Assembly: GCA_025531455.1 (NCBI GenBank)
Contig: JAMYHL010000049.1
Span: 62,001-126,000, forward strand
DNA from: Apiotrichum sp. Y4204
Taxonomy: Eukaryota; Basidiomycota; Tremellomycetes; Trichosporonales; Trichosporonaceae
Direction: 5' to 3'
DNA length: 64,000 bases
Shown here: in pieces, positions 23,601 to 35,092 of the stretch
How positions within the stretch are numbered: the stretch's first letter is position 1
Layout: every line of letters starts with the position of its first letter
Made by a program: the position numbers and the translations under genes
The notes under the pieces: model-generated
What the model saw: the letters and a program-made list of their open reading frames with translations, nothing else
Database searches by the model: none
What the model was told of the DNA's origin: nothing

Positions 23601-26600
23601 TACCACACGTGTACATAACTGGCACAATGCGCCGCGAAGCCTCGGATGCACCGGTCAACATTGGAATTCAGTCACGAATCGAACGAGTACAAGTCAATGG
23701 CCAACTCCCGGACATTTATTGCGCTCTCCTCGCCTTTCAGACCGTACGCCAACTTGCCTCGGCGTTCAAGAAGCCGATATCGACAAGTGATGTCCCAAAT
23801 CCAAAGCCAAACAACATCGGTCTTCACATCCTCGTTCAGTCCGTCTGGGTCAACTTCACGTTCCCGTTGGGAGAGGCCGTGTTTTTCTCCATATCCAAGC
23901 TCAACTGGGACAAAGAGATCAACAAGGTACCTGAACTGTCGGCAGAACATGTTCTCCTGCATGTCCAGAGTGCGACCAATGATGGGCTTTGGGACGAACT
24001 AGGACGAATTAAAAAGCTCTGGGTCCAATTCAATCCCCCGAACATTGTTATTGCGGCCAAAGCATTCCGACTACGGATACCCTGCGTCTTCCTTCTCTCG
24101 CAGCTTATTCTTAACATCAACGTTTGTTTCAAAGCGGTCAAGCTACTTGTGGAAAACCTCAAGACAGGTGTCTTCCATCTCGAACGAATCCCTGGTGCCG
24201 AGCTCCCTAAGCGTCTTCCCAATTTCAAGTTCGACATTGACCTTGTGCATCTGGAAGCTCGCGACCACCCCGTTGAGAACAAGATCAATCTCAATAACCG
24301 CGTGGGACGAGCAGAGCAGAAGAACCGCATTGAATTGGAGGAATTCTTTGAGCAAAAGGTTCAACTCGTCTCCAACCCCGATTATCAACCCTCCAACAAT
24401 CATCTCACCCAGAAGGCTTCAGTTGATCCCATGGAGGCCCATTGGCGATTCGATTGGCACCTGTCTCGGAACTGGGTCCGGCGTATCAAGAAGGCGCGCG
24501 AATACGAGCGCCGACGGGAAGAGCTCATGCAACGTCCGTTCAAAATCTCCCAGGACACCAAACTTCCCATTCACCTCCTACCACTTGAGCAAACAACTCC
24601 GCTTTTCCGCGCGGCTCTTAACAAGGTCAGATTCAATCTTCTTCATCCGAAGGAAACTCGTGCCGAATTGATCAAGTACATGGGCGACGTCTCGTCTCCG
24701 TTCGATGACGATGCCGAGTTTTCATTGATGGTTCCGTTCAACATTCACTGGTCAATGGGCGAGACCAAGGTCACCCTTCGCGACTATCCTCTTCCCCTTC
24801 TTCTCATTGAACCCACCATTACGAATGGACCCAGTTGGCGAATCAAAACACTGTTTGTCATCGCCGAAGAGCTCCCTCGTACGAATGTTGAAGACAGTTG
24901 TCTCTTCTTCCCAGTCGAGGTTCTTCCCGCCCAGTGTGGCCATCCCGATGCCAAGCCTCTGTGGGTGCAGGTCGCCAAGACTGTCAATCCGGTCAAAACA
25001 TATGCGCGCCCAGAGATTTCTGTGTACGCTACAGAAGCGACCAAATTTACGTGGTGTAATTCGTATTCGCCCGGTCTGACCGATGTCGCGCGAGTATTTG
25101 ACCGCTTGACTAGTCCTCCCCGCGACCCGTCCCCCAAACCTGGCTTTTGGGATAAGATCAGACTCTCCTTGCATTGGCAGGTAAGAATGACTTTTACTGG
25201 ATCAGTCCGATTTTTTCTGAAGGGTGAGGCAAAATGTGATGACATCGCTAACTGCAGGCTCGACCGATCCGTACTCTATTCGCGGGTACGGCTCCGGCTT
25301 CGCTCTCGTTCTTCGCAAGAATGCCGTTGTGGAAATCGCACAACCCAATAAAGAGCAAGAGCTCATACAGTTCATGGCGAATGAACTGCTTGTCAGCATT
25401 CCTGATCTAGGCTACCTGCATGACGCGGCGGCAGTCGGCATCGACACCGACTCCCCAACTGTACAGGGGGCAGCCGATCGCGAACTTATCGAAAAGCGAA
25501 GTCGAAAACCGTGCGCTCGTTTCCTTAATGGTATCCGCTTTGGTCTGGGCTTCAAGTTTGAGCGCACCTGTCGACCGTGGACTTGTACCCGTGGCTGTGG
25601 CGAAACCGAAAACCTCCTACATCGGCAGTGTCGTTTCTTTGACTTCAAACCTCACAACACTGTCACCCTCCGTTCCCCTGAGGCGATTGAACGTGCGGAG
25701 GCTGAGGTCCAGCACCCGGTTGACTCCTATGAGGCGTTCCGTTCAGATTACATTCACTTCTCTGTGTCGCTGGCGGCGCCGAGGGACCCGGATGCGCCCA
25801 TTCCGGACATATGGGTTGCTGAGAATCACAGCAGTTTGTATCTCAGTCCAAAGGCGTTTGCGCATTTCTTCAACTGGTGGAGACTTTTCTCGTCAAAGCT
25901 GCCAGCACCGATTCGGACCGGCTCCGCGTTCCCCGATGCGCCGCCGCCAACCAAGAAGTTTGGTAGGAGTTTGGCGACTATCAAGTACGGTTGTGACCTT
26001 CGTCCAGTGTTCGTCTCGCACATGTATGCCCAGATCTCTGAAGAGCTCTGGACAGCGGGCCGCTCAGAGTACCTTGGCGTCAAAATGCGTTCACGCCGAA
26101 TGCGTATTGACGCGCACCAACGCATGCAAGAGAAGCGCGATTGGAACGAACAGCTTAACCGTGTCAAAGTCGTCACCCACAAACCTTTCTACGCCGCGGA
26201 TGTGCTTCTCGACGATATCCAGGTCGTTGGCATCGTGGCCGACTTTGATGAGGCTCATTCGGTTCCCAAAGCCGCTGCTCGGGCGCCGAATCTGAGCAAG
26301 GTTCCCCGTGTGTCTGAAATGCCCAAAGACCTTCGCCTCTGGTACAACTATTTCGATTTCATTGACGCAGACCGCAAGCCGTTTGATCGCAATCCTCGCA
26401 TCGAAATTGTCACGCTAGGAGACTGCCCCCACGTGTTCCTGGCACGTAGGATAAAGGCGCAGGCGAAGATGCCAGAATTGGATGACGACCAGTACAGCGA
26501 CATGGAGGCGAGCAAATTTGGGCATGAACATACCCACGTCTGCTACCTTGGTGCTGCCAAGGGGATTGGCGCCATGCAACAGCAAGTCGCACAGAATCGG

Positions 26601-29388
26601 ATAAATGAACTACTCGATCTGCTGGAAAACGATCCGGAGAAATGTGCTTTTGGGGGCTCCACGTCCGTTGAGCACCGCATTGCCACGTTGAAACATCATA
26701 TCGACGACCTCGCGTGCGCTGACAGATCACACCGGGATGAACACACCAGCCACCACGACACGGGAGACGAACGGCAGCCCCCCTCTATTGACGACGAGGG
26801 CGAGTTGTTCCAGCATACGCTTCACGTCCATTGCCCCCGACTGTACTTCAACAATGCGTCCCGGAATGTCGTGTACAAGTATCTGTACTCGAGACATAAT
26901 CGGCAGAAGGAGGAGTACACTACGTCCCATGCGTGCGTTATACAAACATGATCTTGGTGCTGACAACAGTTCAATTCGCGGTTTGCGGGATGGTATGAAG
27001 CGGCGTATGGAGCGCGCAAAAAGTGGTCTCAATCGTGACGATCTCGGGGACGATGCTCAGGGCGAGGAAGCTGGCATCGCTCTGATTGATTCGCTCGAGC
27101 GGATGGTCAGCAGCAAGACGTCGGCGCACTTCAAGCTGTCCCCCGGGTTCTTCAGTGATCAAGTAGACCGACATCTGCCGGCTATCGGAATTCCCCCAGA
27201 TTGCTCTATCCATCCTTCTTGGCGTGCCCTCGTTATCAAGCCGCAGATTTCCCTACGCAGTGCGGCCGATGACAGCGCCGTTATCCTTGTTGCCGTCGAA
27301 GAGATATCGTTCCAAGGATTTGCGATCAAGGACACTGCTGGTCTCGATCCTATCGCGATGGATGTGCTCAGACGCAACTACGTCGCGCTTCGTGGTCTTC
27401 AGGCCTTCTACCCTACCAAGGACGTCTTGATGCGCACCTGTGCTCCGCAGCTCGAGACAGGCAGGCCGTCGCCCGACTTCCTACCTCTGGAGGTGTTCCT
27501 CGACGTGCGGAGTGAAACAACGGAATATGATCGTATCGTGCTCAAGACAGACATGAGCATTCACATGGACCGCTTCAATCATCTTCGAGTCCCTCGAGGG
27601 CTTGAATGGCCCGACGCGACCAATGACGCCGGTGAACCGATCGAGCACCTTCGGAAGCATCAAAATGCGACGACTGTGATATGCCCTATGCTTACCCTTT
27701 CTGCCAGGCCGAATCACTACTCGGCGCTGTACTATATCGTTACCGATCTCCTCACCTACCGCGATCCGCAGGAAGAAAAGCGCAATGACCGCATCAACAA
27801 CTTCATGTACAAGTTCGATCAGCGGGACCGCGACCCCCAGCAACTCCTCGCCACGCTGTTCCTCATGCAGCAGCATATTCGCTCACTATCGGAATTGCAA
27901 CGAGGATATGAGACACACCTCGATCAGCTTACTGAGAGTGGTAAGGTTGAGTTGTTCGAGATTCGCACAGACCTTCTCCACGAATGCGATGCCCTCTTCA
28001 CCGTTTTCGAAGTCATCAACCTCAACCGTGCCAAGGACGACGCCCGTGAAAATGCGGGCACTCTTTCACGGATCGACATTCGCGCAGGCAATGTTGCCTG
28101 GCACATGCTCCGCGACAACGGCGATCCATTGGTAAAATTCAACATCAAGCACACTCTCACCTCGCTTGAGAACAATCGCGATGGATCAACCGACTCTGCC
28201 ATGGTCATTGGTGACGTCCAGGCGTTGAACAGTAACGCCGACGCTGTCTTCCCCGAAGTATTGAGCCGTTGGGACAAGGACAGGTCGAAGACAAAGAAAG
28301 TTACGCCATTTGTCTCAGTCATGCTTTGTCTCTCAGAGCAAGTTGCCGGCATCGGTATCATCCGCTCTTTCAGCATCTTCCTCCACCCTGTTCGTATTCG
28401 CCTGGAACAGGAGGTGGGTGCGGCCCTCACCGACTACATCTTCACGGATCGCGACCGGGAAAGGAAACGACGCGAGGAGAGTAGTTCTGCTCCCGACTCG
28501 AAATCTCACTCCGCGATGTCCACTCTGGGTGTGAATGGCAAGAACGGTCGCCCAACCTCGACCCTTACAACGGACAACATCGAAACCCGTCCTGATGAAG
28601 ATGCTCGGGAGATGCGCCAGCGAGCCAAGACCAACCGAACCTTTGTCTCAATCATTGTGGGCTCTACCTCAGTTGTACTGGATTTCAAGGTGAGGGTACG
28701 TTTGATCGTTGCTGACATAATTAGCGAGATGACAGACGCAAACACCATGGCCTTGTATGGCCTGAATGTGCAGATTTCCGGTTCCAGGCTCCTAACTTCG
28801 AGTACCACAATGAGATCCTTACCTTTAAGGAGTTATTTGAAAAGGTCAAATCCGATGTTCGGTCCTCCGTCTGGTCGCAGAAGGGTGATCTTCTCAACCA
28901 AGTATTCAAGAAGACATCCATGTTCCGCTCCAAGAAATCGCTTCGGCAGATCGCCGGGATCAGTACCGACGTGCCGACATGGTCTTCAAAGCGCAAGTCG
29001 CCACAGAGCCCATTAAGGCACCCGGTCGCTACGTCAACAACAGAGTCCGAAGTAGACGACGCAGGCTCAACGACAGTGTCCGGACCGAGCGGGTCGACAT
29101 CAGCATCGGCCATCTTCCGGTCGCTCAGCCGCAAGAGCGACACCAACGCAGGTCGTCGAACCTCTATTGGATCGACAAAATCGACTGAGCATGACGACGG
29201 ACACCATGGACGCGGATTAGTAGCCAGATTGAGGAAGAGCAAGCCTGATACGATGGAAGTTTTAGCAGACCATGTGAGTATCTTCATTCTTACAATGTGA
29301 GTCTAACAATTAGGATGACGATACACGCCCCTCATCGTTCGACTCGTCCATGCGGAGCAGCTTTGCCAGCGGTAGTGGAAGCAACTGA
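20649..29388 (+). CDS. FMP27: bridge-like lipid transfer protein, Fmp27/Hobbit/SABRE family
   Basis: Seven exons: 20649-20969, 21016-21903, 21938-25223, 25258-26932, 26970-28689, 28725-29273, 29314-29388; 2,837 residues, the expected size for the family. The N-terminal membrane anchor (IKAAVGLLLFFGALFYIVIP) is followed by the RBG-type beta repeats that build a long hydrophobic groove. The family-defining GFWDKIRLSLHW motif lies near residue 1,470, followed by STDPYSIRGYGSGFAL and the conserved IPDL stretch. The last ~250 residues are Ser-rich and disordered. Fmp27/Ypr117w and Hobbit/BLTP2 sit at ER-plasma membrane contacts and are thought to move phospholipids between membranes. The first intron uses a GC donor (GCAAGT). 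The third exon had to be extended past an alternative GTAAGA donor to keep the family sequence. Confidence 0.92.
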
Positions 29389-29518
29389 ACTGCTTGGCCA
29401 CCCCGCTCAATGTACCACCTCACTAGACACAGCTTATTGCACGTAGAGAGTCCCCGAGGGTGTAACCATAATACTACTGTATAACTGCATGTCCATTTCA
29501 CCATGAATTTCAAATGTG

Positions 29519-30542
29519 TTACAGCTTGGCACCGCCGGTCAGCAGACTGCCACCGTCGACCGGAATGATGTTGCCTGTTACCCACTCTCCGCCACGCGAA
29601 GAGAGCCAAATGCAGGCCGCAGCGACATCCTGAGGCGAGCCGATGCGATTGCTTGGAAGCGCGCCGGCAATGGCAGCCTCGCCCGCCTCCAGGGTAGCCT
29701 TCATCATCTTGGAGCGGAAGGGGCCGAGCGCAAGGGCATTGACCGTCACGGAGCCATCGACGTTGGCAGCGAGGTGGCGTGTGAGCTGGTGCAAAGCTGC
29801 CTTGGAAGCAGAGTAGGCGTAGGTCTCGAGGTTGGGGACGGAGATACCGTTGATAGAGCCAATGTTGATGATACGGCCGCAGCCGTCGCGTTTGCCGCCC
29901 TTCTCAATCATCGGAAGAAGGGCCTGCGTAAGCGTAAAGACACGCTGCACATTAAGCGTCAGGACCTTTGTGAACGCCGAGTCCGGGTACTCGGACAATG
30001 TGGCGCCCCAGTTTGCTCCAGAGTTGTTAACGAGGACGTTGAGGACTGCACAGTTAGCACCTGAACATGGCCTGTGGGGTTTGTGGAATCCCGATTGGTA
30101 AGCGAGCTGGGCAGGTAGAAGCGTCGTTCCCGTTTCCACTCCACAGCACGCGCAGAACTCCACACTCCAGACTGCTACTCACCTTCCTCGCGCTTCTCAA
30201 GCTCCTTCGCAAGCCGGATGCAGTCGTCGTACTTTTGCAGGTCGGCAGCAAGGCCAATGCACGTGCCAGGGCCCTGCGCCGAGAGGGCTGCGGCGGTCTT
30301 CTCGCACGACTTCAGGTCGCGCGACGCAATGTACACCTTGGCGCCGTTGGCAACAAATCCGGCCGCGATCTGGTGGCAGAGTCAGCATCCGTTGCTCGCG
30401 AGTACTTCTTGCAGTCGAGTACGCAGGGGCCCGGTCTGATGATGAGTCCGGCTGCAGCACGCACCATCTCGCCGACGCCCTTGCCGCCGCCAGTAACGAG
30501 CACGACGCGACCCTTGACGTCGAACAGCGAGTTGAGGTCCAT
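29519..30542 (-). CDS. short-chain dehydrogenase/reductase
   Basis: Three exons: 30542-30465, 30369-30183, 30045-29519; 263 residues, the standard classical SDR length. Visible motifs are the cofactor loop TGGGKGVG, NNSGANW after strand 4, the catalytic Ser in IGSINGIS, YAYSASK with the catalytic Tyr and Lys, and the late ALGPFRSKMM loop. The protein ends GGSLLTGGAKL, with no peroxisomal SKL signal. An Arg after strand 2 (IASRD) points to NADP(H) preference. The closest remembered relatives are fungal proteins annotated as 3-oxoacyl-ACP-reductase-like or rhamnolipid-type SDRs, but the substrate cannot be read from sequence. The stop faces that of FMP27 at 130 bp. Confidence 0.85.
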
Positions 30543-30854
30543 TGTGATGGTAGTACGTAAAGAGGTAATATGAACAAAGAGTGGAAAGTGTGGATTATGA
30601 TGGACTGCAGAGGAAAAATGAGGTTAGGGGCTTTTGTACCTCCCTCTATCTCGTGGTCAATCAGGCAGACCGGCTACTTGTTTTTGCTGAAACCGGATGT
30701 GACCGTGGATTGATCGGCAATTCCCGACGGCCGAGACAATGGCTTTTCGGTTATCAATGTCATGTTGGTGACTTCGTGTCATTGGTGCTCAACTGAAGTC
30801 TGAAGTATGCAACACGCACTACCTTCTGCATATTGTAGGTCCACTGATACGGAA
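30543..30854. other. 312 bp intergenic region
   Basis: Promoter side of the SDR gene and 3' flank of the kinase-like gene; both are on the minus strand. Nothing specific is seen. Confidence 0.5.
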
Positions 30855-31899
30855 CTAATCCCATCTAGGTCTGTGCCGCTCATAGGAGCCGACTCCAGGG
30901 AGAGAGTCCTTTAATAACCTGAAAGCCAGCTGCCTTCTACCTTCCAGATATTTGCGCGCCTCCTCCTCTCCATTTTCCATCTGGAGCAACTCTTGGTACT
31001 TCCTGCTGTGCAACGGAGTTGCTGTTTCATGGAGAGTAGTAACCATGATGCGTTTATCGTACCGGCTTCGGCGCAGAACTCGGTACAGGAGTGGATCGTT
31101 TAAGATGAGTGGCATGCCTATGTCGTGGAAGGATTGTAACACGCGGTGTGCCTCATCGCTGCTGTTAGTTCGGTATCTATTCCGCCATCATACTGAGTTT
31201 CTTGTCTTGAACCGTCTCCGAAGAGAATCTCCTTACCAGCATCCTCGAACAGGAGACAGTACAGAGATCCACGTCGGAAGAGACCAGCAAACCTAGGGAG
31301 GGAAGTGCCTTGAAGACTGCGGGCGAATGTGAAGTTGTACACTTCTTCGAACAAGTCCCGCCGGACCTTTGTCTGGGTACACCCCGACTTGCCAGCCATA
31401 GGAAGATGGGTTATGTCCACAAACTTGATGACAATACCGGGATGATCCCTCGTCTCCGTCCGGTAAGTGGCTTCGAAGACGTTACAGGGCCAGCCATGGC
31501 CGTGATTGCCGTTTCGGTCGGGTTGAATAGTTCCAATGAGTGATTTGACAACCACCGTGGGCCGCTCCGACGATGGTGAGGCCTCCCCCTCGATAGGTAC
31601 TTCGTGTTGTGCGTCGATGCCGATGGGATCGCCGTTTGGCGCTGTTGGCACTCGAGTGATGATAGTAGATGGTTCAAAGTCCTCGGCTGTCCAGAACTTG
31701 CATTCGTGAAAGCGGTCTGTCCCCTCGGGAATCACCAATTCAATGGTATCGGTCTACACAATCAACTTCTACCAGCTACCGGTCAACTTCTACCGCCGGT
31801 TTTCACACATACAGCTTCAAGCCTGTCAAATATTTCAGGGATGGATAGCTTTGCATTGTCGCGTTCATGGTTGGAGTGACTTTGCCCGTAGTCGGCCAT
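30855..31899 (-). CDS. protein-kinase-like fold protein, probably inactive
   Basis: Three exons: 31899-31813, 31753-31194, 31158-30855; 316 residues. The second intron (35 nt, CTAAC branch point) must be removed to avoid an early stop. The middle part resembles a kinase N-lobe: a WPCNVFEATY glycine-loop-like turn, GIVIKFVDI with a possible ATP-binding Lys, a RRDLFEEVYNF helix, and a hinge-like LYCLLFEDAGKE. The C-terminal third has no HRD or DFG motif, so catalysis is unlikely. Such degenerate kinase-like proteins are frequent and lineage-specific in basidiomycetes. The first exon contributes a short helix (LSIPEIFDRLEA). The assignment is by layout only. Confidence 0.55.
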
Positions 31900-32790
31900 T
31901 GCCTTCGTTATTGAGTCTATGGGGTGATGGTAATCGATCCGCCGTGCTCTACGCTTGAATCGGATGCTGCCTGGATGCTGCAGTGGGGAGGGGGCAATGG
32001 ATGCGAAAAGGTCTACGTGTAACAGATGACGGATGTGGGAAGTGATAGAAGCGAGGAGCAAAGAAAGGTCAGCGGCCGGAGAGGCAAGAAGCGACAAGTG
32101 GATGACGTGTCGAGGGCAAGAACGGTTGGGGGTTCGGGGGTCGGGGAGTGTGATGAGGAGTGCATGTTTCATGCCGTCATGTTTGCATGTTGCAAGTTCG
32201 GACGTTTATCGGACATTGTTTCGTCTTCATTTGTTTGCACGCGGCACGGCTGTGTCTCGATATCTCGAGGAGATCCTGTGATCCTGTGAGCTGTGCAGCA
32301 CGTACAAGACTCCATGTACAACAACCACATCCTTGACATAGCCAAGTCCAGGAACCCCCATCCAGTGCATTATCTTCGCTGTCCCATCCCTAGGAATCGA
32401 CCGGCTCCTTGTACTCTGCTGTTACTGAGTACTGACTATGATTGGTTGTTAATTCCCGGCAACCGCCGTCAACAAGTGCTGTGGATCCCCAGCTGTCACG
32501 ACAATGCCACTCGCTGGACAGCAGGTTTCAGAGTACTTAAACGTACGCGATGACAAGCGGCCTTCTGGTCGTCTTCGTTCTACCCTGACACAGCACTTCT
32601 CCTATTGGGTTGTGCGCTACCCGTTCGTGACTATGGGTACGACATGGTTGTTCAAAGCTCTCCTTCTAACCGCGACTAAAGCTGATTTGAGAAGGGCAAG
32701 CAGAGGGAATATGGGAGAAGGGGGTATACGATAAAAGATAAAAGCCTGAGATTACACGATAGCGCAGTTCACCTTATCAAGAGTTCAGGG
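31900..32790. promoter_or_regulatory. 0.9 kb between two divergent kinase-like genes
   Basis: No supported exon. Short open frames exist on both strands without motifs. It presumably contains the promoters of both flanking genes. Confidence 0.4.
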
Positions 32791-33443
32791 ATGAGGGCGC
32801 ACCAAGTCATTGAGGACGAGATCCACCTCCGGGGCAGACTGGGTACCTTGATACGAGGCCCTGCCTCAGCTATTCTGGAAGCCCTACATCCAAGTCATCA
32901 CTACGATTGGCATATCCAGAATAGTGGGGAAAAAAAACCGAGGCACGCCCAGATATGGTACTCACAGCTACTACTACTCGTAACAGGAGGACGAAGAACG
33001 CAGCTATTGAAATCAAGACGCCAGCCGCCCTCGATGAGGAAGCATTCAAAACTCTTATGAAGAACGACGATCTCCAAATGAGGGTCAAGGCAGGCGGCCT
33101 GCGTTGGCTGATCGAGTTCACTGACATGAATGAAGATCGCCAAGGTCGTCCCAAAGCTTCCAGGATGCTGGAGCAGGTGAGACTCGCCCGCCATATTCTC
33201 GCTGTTATTTGTTGCGCGGCTTACACACTCCAGAGACTTGCCCAAATGTATTCCATTGACTTGTACCACGGCGCTATCACAAACGGGCAGCTCTGGATCG
33301 TGCTAGAGCGGGATCCGATACTCAGTCATAGGGTCAAGATCTTTTACCACCAGGGACGACTTGGACCTCCAACCAACGAACGAAATGCGTCACTCGAGAT
33401 TCTGCTTCAGATGTCACTCGAGGCGGTTGGAAGAAGAGACTGA
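32791..33443 (+). CDS. fungal-specific protein, N-terminal part of kinase-like proteins
   Basis: Three exons: 32791-32957, 32987-33176, 33234-33443; 188 residues. Joining across the 29-nt first intron gives a continuous sequence through IWRTKNAAIEIKTP. The second intron removes a hydrophobic stretch that would otherwise be read through. The segment YSIDLYHGAITNGQLWIVLE resembles the region found before the kinase domain in many fungal-specific kinase-like proteins, where a nuclease-like fold is followed by a kinase lobe. No kinase lobe follows here: the frame stops at GRRD. It may be an independent gene, a truncated one, or one whose partner half is the divergent gene at 30855-31899. The first intron is extremely short and needs transcript support. 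Confidence 0.5.
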
Positions 33444-33680
33444 CGAGGCTGAAAGGACGAAGAGTATCGCCATCGAGATGGATTCCGGTGTGTTTGAACA
33501 GGGAGTTCTGGCATCCGCGACCCGCTGTTAGTCGCGAATGGCAGGGCCTGGGCGGGCTGGGCGCCTAGGCGCCTAGGCACAGGAGTGGAGGCCTCTTGAG
33601 AAAACGCCGCCCATGTGCATTACAACTACGTCAGATTCCATGATTCCGAACAACAGCACATCCCTGGCTCTCCTGATCCT

Positions 33681-33707
33681 GGTCTCCTGGCCTCCTGGCC
33701 TCCTGGA
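33681..33707. repeat. short tandem repeat, unit CTCCTGGC
   Basis: Three adjacent copies of a CTCCTGG(C) unit directly visible in the sequence. No gene is involved; likely replication slippage. Confidence 0.6.
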
Positions 33708-33924
33708 CTGTTCTTTTGAGATCGGCTAGAATGCCGGGAGGCCGGGAGGCGGGGCTCTTCTCATTCTCATGCTTCTCAATCGCCGGGTGGCGTTTGCGCG
33801 CGTGCGCTCCCTTTACCGCATCACTCGCTCCAACACTGTGGCTGGTGTTTGAGATGGGAAGCCGGGAGATCGGGAGAAATGACCAGATGAACACGCAACG
33901 GTATGCAGGCATGCAAGAAACAGA

Positions 33925-33932
33925 TATATAAA
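33925..33932 (+). promoter_or_regulatory. TATA box of the small Cys-rich gene
   Basis: A perfect TATATAAA about 86-93 bp before the ATG at 34018, followed by a CT-rich leader (ACCGTCTCTTTTATTCTTC) typical of well-expressed fungal genes. Confidence 0.6.
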
Positions 33933-34017
33933 GTTGGGCACACATCTAGAAGTTCTCCTCCGCATCTGACTTTTTCACAATCACCCTCTACCGTCTCTTT
34001 TATTCTTCATCATCACA

Positions 34018-34334
34018 ATGTGCCGCCGTGTTTCCTGCCCTAATGATGGAAAGCCCACCTGGTGGGGCTGTGGTGAGTCACTTGGCCGAGAGTGCTGATG
34101 CTAACGAACAGGCAACCATATCGAGGCTGTACGTTGACAAGGCGGTCGGCTTACACAGGCCTGTGTGCGCAAGCTCTGGCCTCGGGTGCCGTCCCGTCTG
34201 CCCATCGTCGTATCTGACAACAGGCCCTTGACGGCGTCCCCAAGGAGGACCGCTGTGACTGCCCTCACGAGCCCGTCGACGGCAACCCGAACATGTTCGA
34301 GGTCAAACCCACCGGCTCGGCCGACAAGAAGTGA
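34018..34334 (+). CDS. 60-residue Cys-rich protein, uncharacterised conserved family
   Basis: Three exons: 34018-34072, 34112-34128, 34224-34334; the spliced product has 60 residues. It begins MCRRVSC, followed by GKPTWWGCGNHIEAAL and EDRCDCP, a pattern I remember from small uncharacterised proteins in fungi and bacteria in which three or four Cys plus a His could bind zinc. The middle exon is only 17 nt. An alternative acceptor (TTACACAG at 34159) would insert a different segment, but only the later one (ACAACAG at 34223) continues the family sequence (ALDGVPKEDRC). The strong TATA box and CT-rich leader suggest high or induced expression. No function is known to me. Confidence 0.75.
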
Positions 34335-35092
34335 GGTCCCTCGCTGCCCGCTGGACCGCCGCCCGCCCAGGTCATTGTGTGTGCATGCGATGCATGCGAT
34401 GGGCTAGCCTCCGAGATGGGAGAGGGCTTTGCTTATGGCGACTAGGACCGATGAGAGTGATGCTCCTCAGCAGCCGTCGGGCCGTGGAGCGCGCATCGTT
34501 ATGTAAACCCAAGGGAGTCTGATGTACCCTATATGCAGAATGACAACAGGACCACCATCACCTAGCACCTGTCTTCACCAAGCCGTTTAGGTTGTTGTGG
34601 GGTTGCCCACGTCGCTCTGGCCAGCCTCAACAGGACTGCTTCGGAATTGTTACTGAGCATATCATGCTGAGCATGCCGAGTGATGAGTGATGAGTGGGCC
34701 CGGCGATTGAACTGCGGTGACGGCGATTGAATTCAGGCGAGGGCAAAGAGGGGCCGCCTGCACATCTTTGTACATTCCGTATACCCCCGCATATATTATA
34801 TCCCGTATGGTAGGCTATTGAACTGAGATCGGCGTCTAGTTCAATAGCACGCGGCCTTCACGAGCCTATTACGTGTATTCCACGTTTTAAGTGTCGATCG
34901 GCCACCCGGCCACTCTGAAACCACCACCCATCCTGACGCGACACGACAACCCACACAACTCTGGCAGTACGTCAGTCCGTCAATCAAGAACATTGGGCTA
35001 GCAGTCGTTTGGAACACCGACACTCTGGTGTCCATTGCGTTTCCTCACTCTTTACACATCACTACTCTCTCCTCCAGCTCGCCCTCCCAACC
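34335..35092. other. 758 bp intergenic region
   Basis: Holds the 3' flank of the small Cys-rich gene and the promoter of TRS120. A GTGATGAGTGATGAGTGGG direct repeat lies near 34681-34698. No gene is supported. Confidence 0.5.

Larger units (their letters stand above)
33444..34017. other. 574 bp intergenic region with CTCCTGGC repeats
   Basis: Contains short CTCCTGG(C) repeats at about 33681-33707 and small palindromic GCGCCTAGGCGCCTAGGC sequence near 33560-33577. The right end is the promoter of the small Cys-rich gene. Confidence 0.45.

Noticed and set aside
25174..25223. GTAAGA donor inside FMP27 exon 3 as splice site
   Set aside because: Splicing there would shift the frame away from the STDPYSIRGYG family sequence; the later GTGAGG donor at 25224 keeps it.
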